A DNA stretch of 64,000 nucleotides, taken from contig NZ_JAHWDP010000001.1 of assembly GCF_019312585.1 (NCBI RefSeq), forward strand, positions 558,001 to 622,000. Direction: 5' to 3'. Source of the DNA: Halomarinibacterium sedimenti. Its GTDB lineage: Bacteria; Bacteroidota; Bacteroidia; Flavobacteriales; Flavobacteriaceae. Under the pieces are notes generated by a model. The model saw only the letters and a program-made list of their open reading frames with translations, was not told the DNA's origin and did no database searches. The first letter of the stretch is position 1; each line of letters starts with the position of its first letter. The translations under genes and the position numbers were made by a program. Positions 39,736 to 49,458 of this stretch are shown here, piece by piece.

Positions 39736-41283
39736 GTGAACTACGAATTATTTGTAAGATCCAGTTCACAACAAGTTGATTTTGCCTTATTAAAAGATGG
39801 AAAACTAGTAGAATTACACAAGGAAGAGGAAGACACTAAATTTTCTGTTGGTGACGTGTTTATCGCCAAAGTACGGAAAACAGTTCCTGGTCTTAACGCT
39901 GCATTTGTTAATGTGGGGTACGAAAAGGATGCTTTTTTGCATTATCATGACCTTGGACCTAAAGTCCTCTCTCTTTTGAAATTCGTTAAAAGTGTAAGCA
40001 CAGGTAAATTAAGAGATTTCTCTTTAAAAGAATTCCCATTAGAAAAAGAGATTGATAAAAATGGGGGTATTAACAATGCCCTTAAAAACAATCAATCAAT
40101 TCTGGTACAAATTGTAAAAGAACCCATTTCCACAAAAGGACCACGTATAAGCTCAGAGCTATCTATAGCAGGACGCTATATTGTTTTGGTTCCTTTTTCT
40201 GATCGTGTTTCTATTTCTCAAAAAATAGAATCTAACGAAGAAAAAGAAAGGTTAAAACGCCTAATAAACAGCATAAAACCTAAAGGATTTGGAGTTATTA
40301 TACGTACTGTAGCAGAGGGTAAAAAAGTAGCAGAACTGGACAAAGATTTACAAAATCTTTACGATCGCTGGACAGCGATGTGTAAAAAGCTACGAGGGGC
40401 GCACCACCCTAGCAAGGTGCTAAGTGAACTAAATAAAGGAGCTTCTATTATTCGAGACTTATTTAACGATTCGTTTTCGGCAATACATATAGATGACGAG
40501 ACCCTTTATTTACAGATAAAAGATTATGTGCAAGAAATTGCACCAAAAAAAGAGAATATTGTGAAGTTTTACGATTCCAAAGTTCCTATTTATGAAAAAT
40601 TTGGAATTGAACGACAAATTAAAACTTCGTTTGGTAAAACGGTTTCTGGTGCAAAAGGATCCTATTTGGTCATCGAGCACACCGAAGCACTTCACGTTAT
40701 AGATGTGAATAGTGGTAACCGTAGCAATAAATCCAAAACCCAAGAAGGTACTGCCCTTGAAGTGAATATGCTAGCCGCTAGTGAAGTGGCTAGACAACTT
40801 AGACTTCGCGATATGGGAGGTATCATAGTGGTAGATTTTATTGATATGGGTAAAGCAGAACACCGTAAACAGCTTTTTAATCATCTTCGAGATGAAATGA
40901 GCGACGACAAAGCGAAACACAAAATTCTCCCACCTAGTAAATTTGGATTAATCCAAATTACAAGACAGCGGGTAAGACCCGAAGTTAATATTAAAACAAG
41001 GGAAGAAGACCCTAACAGCATTATAGAAGGCGAAGAAATTGAAGCCCCTATTGGTGTTGTGTCAAAAATTACCGAAGAGCTTAAACGACTTTTCAAAAAA
41101 GACTATAAAAAGTTGACATTAAACACACATCCTTTTATAGCAGCCTTTTTAACAAAAGGATTTCCATCTGTGCGAACCAAATGGTTCATGGAGCACAAAA
41201 AATGGGTGAAAATTCAACCTAGAGATGCTTACACATACCTCGAATACCATTTTCATGATAAAGATGGTAACGAGATTAAATAA
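39736..41283 (+). CDS. rng: Ribonuclease E/G family protein
   Basis: A 515-residue RNase G-type endonuclease that cuts single-stranded AU-rich RNA, acting in rRNA maturation and mRNA decay. An S1 domain is at the N-terminus (VGDVFIAKVRKTVPGLNAAFVNVG). The catalytic metal aspartates are in HVIDVNSGN (about 323) and IIVVDFIDM (about 367). The CPxC zinc-link between monomers, expected after RPEVN, is absent: the region reads KTREEDPNSIIEGEE. The start is GTG; no in-frame ATG lies upstream. Confidence 0.93.
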   Translation: MNYELFVRSSSQQVDFALLKDGKLVELHKEEEDTKFSVGDVFIAKVRKTVPGLNAAFVNVGYEKDAFLHYHDLGPKVLSLLKFVKSVSTGKLRDFSLKEFPLEKEIDKNGGINNALKNNQSILVQIVKEPISTKGPRISSELSIAGRYIVLVPFSDRVSISQKIESNEEKERLKRLINSIKPKGFGVIIRTVAEGKKVAELDKDLQNLYDRWTAMCKKLRGAHHPSKVLSELNKGASIIRDLFNDSFSAIHIDDETLYLQIKDYVQEIAPKKENIVKFYDSKVPIYEKFGIERQIKTSFGKTVSGAKGSYLVIEHTEALHVIDVNSGNRSNKSKTQEGTALEVNMLAASEVARQLRLRDMGGIIVVDFIDMGKAEHRKQLFNHLRDEMSDDKAKHKILPPSKFGLIQITRQRVRPEVNIKTREEDPNSIIEGEEIEAPIGVVSKITEELKRLFKKDYKKLTLNTHPFIAAFLTKGFPSVRTKWFMEHKKWVKIQPRDAYTYLEYHFHDKDGNEIK

Positions 41284-41285
41284 CC

Positions 41286-41317
41286 AAAAACCCTTTCAGA
41301 AATGAAGGGGTTTTTTT
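41286..41317 (+). terminator. RNase G terminator
   Basis: Stem AAAAACCCTTTCA / TGAAGGGGTTTTT (one G-T pair), tetraloop GAAA, and a T-run. Confidence 0.85.
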
Positions 41318-41342
41318 ATACTTTTACTTTTCAACTTTTCTT

Positions 41343-41819
41343 TTGAATACGTACAAAACATATACTGTTGATGAAGCCAAAGCACGTATGGAACGCTACT
41401 GTGCCTACCAAGAGCGTTGCCACAAGGAAGTACACAAAAAGCTGAAAGAATTACGCATGATTCCTGAAGCCATCGACCAAATCGTACATCATTTACTCCA
41501 ACATAATTACCTTAACGAAACTCGCTTTGCACAAGCCTTTGCAAGAGGGAAGTTTAAACACAAATATTGGGGCAAAAACCGAATTGTTCAGGAATTAAAA
41601 ATGCGGGAAATAAGTGCCTTTAACATTAAAATTGCCTTAAAAGAAATTCCAGAAAATGAGTATCTTTCTTCCTTTGAAGCTTTGGCAGAAAAAAGACTCA
41701 ACCAATTAACCTCTGAAAAAAACCTTCAGAAAAAGAAGAAAAAACTAGCCGATTATCTCTTTTACCGAGGCTGGGAGCCTCATTTGGTTTGGGAAAAAGT
41801 GAATGAATTAACAAAATAA
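41343..41819 (+). CDS. recX: Regulatory protein RecX
   Basis: A 158-residue RecX, a three-helix-repeat protein that limits RecA filament growth. Family marks are ARMERYCAYQERCHKEVHKKL and LNETRFAQAFARGKFKHKYWGKNRI, with YRGWEPHLVWEKV at the end. No ATG precedes the homologous region, so I take TTG (MNTYKTYTV) as start; a later ATG would drop conserved residues. recA is not in the window. It follows the RNase G terminator and is five bases from the next gene. Confidence 0.88.
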   Translation: MNTYKTYTVDEAKARMERYCAYQERCHKEVHKKLKELRMIPEAIDQIVHHLLQHNYLNETRFAQAFARGKFKHKYWGKNRIVQELKMREISAFNIKIALKEIPENEYLSSFEALAEKRLNQLTSEKNLQKKKKKLADYLFYRGWEPHLVWEKVNELTK

Positions 41820-41824
41820 AATTT

Positions 41825-42928
41825 ATGCAAAAAATTATCATTATTCTATTCTTTATTAGTCCTTTTTGTAAGGCACAAGATGTTTTTACCGATATACTAC
41901 AAGGTGAGTTTCCAATTTCAATTTCAATGGTAAATAATGATTTATATGTTGGTACCTTTCCTACTACAAATTCCAATGCTAGACTATTTAAGATTGATAC
42001 TTCAAATCCTTCAACTGCAGTATTAGTTTCAGATTTTGGAAGTGCTTCTTCTGGGGTTTGGAAAATGGCATACTACCCTTCTTTAAACCACTTATATACA
42101 GTTGAGTTTTTTAGATTTTTAAAAGTAGATTTAAATCTCACTATCCCTATTACAGGAGAAGAAATAGGCTTTGTCCCAAATGCTACAGCACAAGGAGCAA
42201 GTATTTTCAATGATGAACTATATATACCTTCTAGAGAAATTATTTATAAATGGAATATTAAAGGAGGAGGTAATGAATTAAACCCTTTCTTTACTGAATC
42301 TGAAAACTCGGAAATAAGAAATCCTGTTTTTTATGGAAATGAATTATACTATTCAAAAAGAGAAGGAAACGAATTTGATATATATAAAATTGATGTAACA
42401 GAGCCAAATCCCAAACCCATTCTTGTTTCATTTATGGATGGTATAATTGGAGCTGTACAGTCTTCTTTGGTAGTTCAAAATTATTTATATCTTGGCATTG
42501 AGGGTGTTTCAGAAAATAAAATAGTGAGACTTGATTTATCAGAGAATAATCTTCCTTTAGAACCTGAAATTTTAGTATCCGATACTGGTGGTGTTCCTTT
42601 GGGATTAACTTATAAAGGCAATACCATTTATTATTCAACTTCTGACGAACAGTATATATGGTCAATTATTGACCCCGATCTTGATTTAGAAAATTATAAA
42701 AATCCAAGATTTACTATTTTTCCTAACCCCTCTTCAGATAAATTATTTATTCAAAATAGTAAACTTGATACTTTTGGGTTTTCAATTTTCGATATTCAAG
42801 GAAAACGCCTTCAAACAGGAATTTATTCAGAAGAAGGGATTAATATTTCAAACTATGAAAAAGGGATGTATTTTCTTTCAGTAACAAAAGAAAGAAATAC
42901 AGAAACAATGAAGTTTATAAAGAACTAA
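41825..42928 (+). CDS. Secreted beta-propeller-like protein with T9SS sorting domain
   Basis: A 367-residue protein with a signal peptide (IIIILFFISPFCKA). The body has repeated short blades, e.g. NDLYVGTFPTTNSNARLFKID, NELYYSKREGNEFDIYKID and NYLYLGIEGVSENKIVRLD, like a six- or seven-bladed propeller. A type A T9SS sorting domain ends the protein (FTIFPNPSSDKLFI, YEKGMYFLSV, MKFIKN). It is thus a surface or secreted protein; its ligand is unknown. Base composition is slightly more AT-rich than its neighbours. Stop codons overlap those of the convergent cupin gene. Confidence 0.82.
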   Translation: MQKIIIILFFISPFCKAQDVFTDILQGEFPISISMVNNDLYVGTFPTTNSNARLFKIDTSNPSTAVLVSDFGSASSGVWKMAYYPSLNHLYTVEFFRFLKVDLNLTIPITGEEIGFVPNATAQGASIFNDELYIPSREIIYKWNIKGGGNELNPFFTESENSEIRNPVFYGNELYYSKREGNEFDIYKIDVTEPNPKPILVSFMDGIIGAVQSSLVVQNYLYLGIEGVSENKIVRLDLSENNLPLEPEILVSDTGGVPLGLTYKGNTIYYSTSDEQYIWSIIDPDLDLENYKNPRFTIFPNPSSDKLFIQNSKLDTFGFSIFDIQGKRLQTGIYSEEGINISNYEKGMYFLSVTKERNTETMKFIKN

Positions 42929-43788
42929 GAAATCCCCAATTTAGCGTGGGTTTTTGTTATGGCTTTTTCGTTTTTACGATCAATCCATGCTTGTCCTTTC
43001 CAACGGCGCATTAAATTATCGAAATGGCGCATCACAAAAATATTATAAATCGCCTTGCTTAAATTTTTTGGATTTCTTGCAATGGCGCGTAAACTCATAG
43101 AAAACCCTGGGGTTATATAGCGCATATAATGCCAATAGCCTTCCGGCATATACAACACCTCGCCATGTTCCAAATTTCCAATAAAACCTTTTGCCTTTTT
43201 TAAGGCGGGCCATTTATCGTAATCAGGGTTATTAAAATCGATATCTTCTCGTACAATTAACGAATGTGGGATTTTATACAGATAATCGTTCTGCTTTTGA
43301 TCAAACAATATTACTTGTTTTTTTCCGTGAAAATGAAAGTGAAATATATTGGCCAAATCAATATCATAATGCATAAAGGTGTAGCTGTTTTCACCTCCAA
43401 AAAAAAGCATGGGGAGACCTTTCATTAATTTGAGTCCAAAGTCTGGATAACTAAAGTCCTTTTGAAGCTGAGGCACTTCTTTTAAGATATTCCAAAGAAA
43501 AATACGATAGCGCGTAGGCTCCTTTTTAAGCAACGCTACATACTCTTTCATCTTCATCTTTGCATGTGCCTGATTAAAGCCCTCATCGTGACGTACAGGG
43601 CGGTCATCGTACAAAGGAACCTCAATATCCCCCGCAACCTCTGCCATATAGTCGAGATTCCACTTTTTTATAGCAGGCCAATCATCAACAAAGCTTTCAA
43701 TAATTACAGGTCGTTGTGGTTTAAAGTAATTCTTTAGGAATTCTTCCTTTGTAATAGTTGCCACTCTTTCTATTTCCTGTAACTGCAT
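42925..43788 (-). CDS. Cupin-like JmjC-domain protein
   Basis: A 287-residue cytosolic protein of the cupin_8/JmjC type, usually Fe(II)- and 2-oxoglutarate-dependent hydroxylases. The likely metal ligands are His and Asp in FMHYDIDLANIFHFHFHGKKQ and His in YMPEGYWHYMRYI; PVIIESFVDDWPAIKKW is the family's N-terminal pattern. The lysine in GKKQVILF fits 2-oxoglutarate binding. The substrate, possibly a protein or tRNA, is unknown. Convergent with the propeller gene. Confidence 0.85.
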   Translation of the reverse strand: MQLQEIERVATITKEEFLKNYFKPQRPVIIESFVDDWPAIKKWNLDYMAEVAGDIEVPLYDDRPVRHDEGFNQAHAKMKMKEYVALLKKEPTRYRIFLWNILKEVPQLQKDFSYPDFGLKLMKGLPMLFFGGENSYTFMHYDIDLANIFHFHFHGKKQVILFDQKQNDYLYKIPHSLIVREDIDFNNPDYDKWPALKKAKGFIGNLEHGEVLYMPEGYWHYMRYITPGFSMSLRAIARNPKNLSKAIYNIFVMRHFDNLMRRWKGQAWIDRKNEKAITKTHAKLGIS

Positions 43789-43874
43789 TTTTAAAATTAA
43801 AAATCAAAATTAAGAAACTTTATGGTAACAATTTCTTAAAAAAAGAAAAGCCAGTATAAAACAGGTGTTTAAAA

Positions 43875-45692
43875 CTATTCAAAAGTATACTTCAATCCAA
43901 AAAGCAAATTCCCTTTGGGCATAGGAACCAAATTAGTTTCAGTATATGCCTCATTAAATATATTATTAGCAATGACTGAAAGTTCTAGCTTTTTAAGTTG
44001 TAATGTAGCTGAAACATCCACCACCGTATACTTTTCACCTACAGTTCTTTCGGCGTATTTGTACACAATAGACTGAGAAAGGTTTTTCAGAAATTGTGAT
44101 TTAAAAGAACCTGTAACCTGTTGCTTCAAGGAGTTAATGGAATATCGAGAATAAGTAATATCCAATTCTTTTACTTCATCCTCCATGTAGGTATAACCAA
44201 GATTTAAAAACTGTATAAATCCATTAATTTTAAAGTTATAGTTTAAATGGGTCTCAAATCCTTTCGTATTCAAAGAACGTACGTTCGTAGCCATCCATAA
44301 ATCCTCTTCGTTTTCCTTTACATAATCTATTAAATTATCTGAATCTCGATTAAAAAAGGCAGCTGTTACATTTATGTTTTGCATGTTGAATTTAATTCCA
44401 ATCTCTTCCGAAATGGCCTTTTCGGGTTCTAAATTTTCATTTCCTAACGTGGTTGGGTCGCTGTAAAACAAATCGGTATAGGTTGGAATTCGGTAGGTAT
44501 ATCCAGCATTGGCATAGACTTTCCACGAATCTGAAATTTTATACCCCACATCAATTCCTGGAAAGACTTGAAAATCAAAATCTGAATAATAAGTAGCAGC
44601 CACACCGGGTGTTACATCTAACAAATTATTCAAAAACTCAAAGCGATGCTCTACAAAAAGAGTGGTCATAAATCGGTCTCGATTCCCCAAATTATTACTC
44701 GATAAATACACCTTTGCCATATCCACACCAAAACCTGTAATCCCCAAATTTGAAGTATAACTCGCGTTTGCCTCCGCTCCTATTTTATTTGTGATATGTA
44801 GGTTTCTATAGATTGAAGGATCTTGTCTTACAAAAACATATTCATCCTGATTTCTTCGCCAATAGATTCTGGGTGAAATCTTCAAATGGCCCTTTCTAAA
44901 TTGTGTTGAAAAACCCAACAAACTGGTTTGTGTTTCCTCATACTGATTTACCGCCGTTGGTGACGCATAAAAACCGTTTGCACCAAATTTTCTTTCGGAA
45001 AAAGAAGCAATCATTTCTACAGGTGTCTTTTGCGTATTGAAAGTACTTTTCAGAAAATAATTCTGATTGTCGTAATCTGTATTAAAACGATATCCTTCCG
45101 AAGTATTTCTAGAATAATGAACCAAATGCGAAGAAGTTTCAAAATTAGTATTGGCGGTTACTTCGGCATTTAATTGTTCAAAAGAACCCCCTTGCATACC
45201 CACCGAAACAAACTCTGAAGCTTTCTTTTTGGTAATAATATTCACAGCTCCTGTAAAAGCATTTTGCCCATAAATTCTAGCAGCAGGACCTTTGATGATT
45301 TCAATTCGTTCAATTACGTCCAAGGGCAGCGCCATATTTAGCGTATGGTGTCCCGTTTGTGCATCCTCTACTTTAATTCCATCTATTAACAACAAGGTTT
45401 GGTCAAAACCTCCACCACGAATGTACAAATCGGCTTGCATCCCAAAGGTCCCTCTTCGTCGTATATCAACTCCTGCAACTTGTTGTAGCAAATCGGCTAC
45501 AGTAGGTGCAGCACTATTTCTAATTTCTTTTGAAGAAATGATAGTGATGGTTCTAGAGTCTTCTGAAAAAGGAATTTCAATTCGGTTGGCAGAAATAACA
45601 ACTTCCTCTATTTGCTCTGGTATTTGATTTTCTTCTTGTGCAGAAACAACTGCTGAAATAAAACTGAAAATTGCAATATATTTTAACTTCAA
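43875..45692 (-). CDS. BtuB-like TonB-dependent receptor
   Basis: A 605-residue outer-membrane receptor. Signal peptide (1-18), TonB box EEVVISANRIEIPF, plug with IRGGGFDQTLLLIDGIKV and GPAARIYGQNAFTGAVNIIT, then a barrel ending FGLKYTFE. Size and plug resemble BtuB. No cobalamin riboswitch is visible in the short upstream region, and no B12 genes are adjacent, so the substrate is open. It is a single gene divergent from glpD. Confidence 0.88.
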   Translation of the reverse strand: MKLKYIAIFSFISAVVSAQEENQIPEQIEEVVISANRIEIPFSEDSRTITIISSKEIRNSAAPTVADLLQQVAGVDIRRRGTFGMQADLYIRGGGFDQTLLLIDGIKVEDAQTGHHTLNMALPLDVIERIEIIKGPAARIYGQNAFTGAVNIITKKKASEFVSVGMQGGSFEQLNAEVTANTNFETSSHLVHYSRNTSEGYRFNTDYDNQNYFLKSTFNTQKTPVEMIASFSERKFGANGFYASPTAVNQYEETQTSLLGFSTQFRKGHLKISPRIYWRRNQDEYVFVRQDPSIYRNLHITNKIGAEANASYTSNLGITGFGVDMAKVYLSSNNLGNRDRFMTTLFVEHRFEFLNNLLDVTPGVAATYYSDFDFQVFPGIDVGYKISDSWKVYANAGYTYRIPTYTDLFYSDPTTLGNENLEPEKAISEEIGIKFNMQNINVTAAFFNRDSDNLIDYVKENEEDLWMATNVRSLNTKGFETHLNYNFKINGFIQFLNLGYTYMEDEVKELDITYSRYSINSLKQQVTGSFKSQFLKNLSQSIVYKYAERTVGEKYTVVDVSATLQLKKLELSVIANNIFNEAYTETNLVPMPKGNLLFGLKYTFE

Positions 45693-45713
45693 AACGGATA
45701 ATTTTTAAGTTGG

Positions 45714-45721
45714 CAAAAATA
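45714..45721 (-). promoter_or_regulatory. -7 box of the BtuB-like receptor gene
   Basis: TATTTTTG on the minus strand, 21 bases before the start codon. No clear -33 box. Confidence 0.4.
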
Positions 45722-45827
45722 CCCAACCACATAAAAATGACCTAACATATCTTCCTTGAATTTTCTTGAATTTTACAGTATCTTAAACAAGAATTTTAGG
45801 CATATTCATTTAATAAATCCTACCTCC

Positions 45828-47393
45828 TTGATACACAGAGACAAGCTAATTTCCCAACTCACTTCAACAAAAGAATGGGATATTATCATAATTGGAGGAG
45901 GAGCCAGCGGATTGGGTATTGCCGTTGATGCAGCCTCACGCGGATTTAAAACCATCCTTTTTGAACAGTACGATTTTGCCAAAGGAACTTCTAGTAAAAG
46001 CACCAAATTGCTTCATGGGGGCGTACGCTACCTTGCCCAAGGCGATATAAAATTAGTAATAGAAGCACTAGAAGAAAGAGGTCATCTTGAAAAAAATGCG
46101 AGACACCTTTTTAAAAAATTGGAATTTATTATTCCAAATTATACATGGTGGAAAGGTCCCTATTACTTAATGGGGCTAAAATTATACGATTGGCTTTCAA
46201 AAAGATTGAGTCTTGGGGGGTCAAAATTCATTTCAAAAAAAACCGTGTTAAAAAGGCTTCCCACCTTAAAATCGAAAGGTCTAGCCAATGGTGTTTCTTA
46301 CTTCGACGGACAATTTGACGATGCCCGCTTAGCTATAAACCTAGCTCAAACCGCCATAGAATTGGGTGCTGTGTGTTTAAACTATGTAAAAGTTGAACGC
46401 TTTAATAAAAATTCAAATGATCTTATTGAGTCTATTGAAGTAAGAGATAATGAAACCCATAAAAGCTATACTTTAAAAGGAAAAGCCATTATAAATGCTA
46501 CAGGGATTTTTACAGATTCGGTTTTAAAAATGTATAACCCAAATCATAAAAAAACAGTGATTCCAAGTCAAGGTATTCACTTAATGTTAGACGGTTCGTT
46601 TTTAGAAAGTGAAAAGGCAATTATGATACCTAAGACTAGTGATGGCAGAGTACTATTTATAATTCCTTGGCATACTAAAGTGATAGCTGGAACGACTGAC
46701 ACACTTATTAAAAAACCAAAAATTGAACCTATTCCACTTCAAGAAGAGGTCGATTTTATTTTAGAAACCATTAACCAATATTTAACCAAAACGGCAACTC
46801 GAAGCGATGTACTTTCAGTGTTTAGTGGCCTTAGACCTTTGGCAAAACCATCCAATGATACACTAACCACCAAAGAAGTTTCCCGAAGCCATAAAATTAT
46901 TATCGACAATAACCTTATAAGTATTATTGGTGGAAAATGGACTACCTATCGGAAAATGGCCGAAGATGTGGTTAACCAAATTATAGAATCGTTTCATTTT
47001 CAGAAAGTACCTTGTAAGACGGAAGAAATAGCAATTCATGGAAATATTTCAGAAAAAATAATTCTACCAGATCATCTTTCCTTTTACGGAAATGACTTGG
47101 AGTCCTATTTAGAATTTGAAAAATCCAATGTTGAACATGCTGAAAAAATTCACCCTAATTATGCGTTTACCAAAGGACAAATAATTTGGAGTATACAACA
47201 TGAAATGGCGCGAACTGTAGAAGACTTTTTATCGAGAAGGATACGGCTATTATTATTAGATGCTCAAGCTGCTCAAGAAGCAGCTTCTTTAGTTGCTTCG
47301 GTAATGGCAAAAAGCCTTGGAAAAGACAGTAAATGGGAGGAAAATGAGCTATTAGCATTTAAAAAACTAGTAGATAAATATATTATACACTAA
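45828..47393 (+). CDS. glpD: Glycerol-3-phosphate dehydrogenase/oxidase
   Basis: A 521-residue FAD enzyme that oxidises sn-glycerol-3-phosphate to dihydroxyacetone phosphate at the inner membrane and passes electrons to quinone. The FAD loop is IIIGGGASGLGIAVDAASRG, followed by GTSSKSTKLLHGGVRYL; GGKWTTYRKMAEDV is near residue 390. No ATG precedes the FAD loop. The TTG giving LIHRDKLISQL fits the family's N-terminus best, though a farther TTG at 45756 is possible. No glpK or glpF is adjacent. Confidence 0.93.
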   Translation: MIHRDKLISQLTSTKEWDIIIIGGGASGLGIAVDAASRGFKTILFEQYDFAKGTSSKSTKLLHGGVRYLAQGDIKLVIEALEERGHLEKNARHLFKKLEFIIPNYTWWKGPYYLMGLKLYDWLSKRLSLGGSKFISKKTVLKRLPTLKSKGLANGVSYFDGQFDDARLAINLAQTAIELGAVCLNYVKVERFNKNSNDLIESIEVRDNETHKSYTLKGKAIINATGIFTDSVLKMYNPNHKKTVIPSQGIHLMLDGSFLESEKAIMIPKTSDGRVLFIIPWHTKVIAGTTDTLIKKPKIEPIPLQEEVDFILETINQYLTKTATRSDVLSVFSGLRPLAKPSNDTLTTKEVSRSHKIIIDNNLISIIGGKWTTYRKMAEDVVNQIIESFHFQKVPCKTEEIAIHGNISEKIILPDHLSFYGNDLESYLEFEKSNVEHAEKIHPNYAFTKGQIIWSIQHEMARTVEDFLSRRIRLLLLDAQAAQEAASLVASVMAKSLGKDSKWEENELLAFKKLVDKYIIH

Positions 47394-47402
47394 ATCTATT
47401 AA

Positions 47403-47434
47403 AAAAGCCCAAACTCTTTTCAGAATTTGGGCTT
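47403..47434. terminator. Terminator between glpD and atpC
   Basis: Stem AAGCCCAAA / TTTGGGCTT with a 12-base loop. The T-run is strongest on the minus strand, so it mainly ends the atpDC transcript. Confidence 0.8.
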
Positions 47435-47455
47435 GTATATGTTATATTCTATTAG

Positions 47456-47731
47456 TTAGTCTGCTAAAACAATCACTCTGTTTTCACTCATTTGCACAGT
47501 ACCGCTATTAATTTCCAGTATCCACTTCCCTTTATCTTGTGTAAACTTGTCTTTATGTGCTTCAGCAATGGTAGGATTTCCAGCAAATTTTACTTTTCCT
47601 TTTCCTAATAAAGAAACAATAGCTGCGTGATTATTCAACATTTGAAACTCCCCATCAACACCTGGAACCGTAACGCTTTCTACGTCACCGCTCACTAAAG
47701 ATGCTTCTGGAGTTACTATTTCTAAATACAT
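47456..47731 (-). CDS. atpC: ATP synthase F1 epsilon subunit, short form
   Basis: A 91-residue epsilon subunit. It covers only the N-terminal beta-sandwich (MYLEIVTPEASLVSGDVESV, VPGVDGEFQMLNNHAAIVSLL). The C-terminal helical hairpin that inhibits rotation in many bacteria is missing; typical length is 130-140. The frame ends cleanly after MSENRVIVLAD. It follows atpD by 21 bases. The rest of the ATP synthase operon is not in this window, which matches the split arrangement I know from Bacteroidota. Confidence 0.95.
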   Translation of the reverse strand: MYLEIVTPEASLVSGDVESVTVPGVDGEFQMLNNHAAIVSLLGKGKVKFAGNPTIAEAHKDKFTQDKGKWILEINSGTVQMSENRVIVLAD

Positions 47732-47752
47732 AGTGTTATTTTAAAACGTTAA

Positions 47753-49282
<1,530 letters not shown>

Positions 49283-49319
49283 TTAATTAGGGTTAAAACA
49301 TCCCCCTTAAAAATCGGTG

Positions 49320-49351
49320 CAAAGATATGTTTTTCTTCCTTAAAAAAACAA
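49320..49351 (-). promoter_or_regulatory. atpDC promoter
   Basis: Minus-strand TTG (49351-49349) and -7 TATCTTTG (49327-49320) with a 21-base spacer; leader of about 60 bases. Confidence 0.6.
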
Positions 49352-49403
49352 CCTAAAAATGTAATTTTTTGAATTCTATTCTCTTCGGTTTCAATCAAAA
49401 AAG

Positions 49404-49438
49404 AAACCCCTTCGATTTGTATTAATCAAAAGGGGTTT
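49404..49438 (-). terminator. Terminator of the receptor-SGNH operon
   Basis: Stem AAACCCCTT / AAGGGGTTT with additional pairing GATT / AATC inside. The minus-strand T-run follows, 21 bases after the SGNH gene. Confidence 0.8.
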
Positions 49439-49458
49439 ATCAATAATTTTATAGTACT

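Noticed and set aside
45693-45827. Possible cobalamin riboswitch before the BtuB-like receptor
   Set aside because: The gap is too short and lacks the B12-box sequence; only a -7 promoter box is visible.
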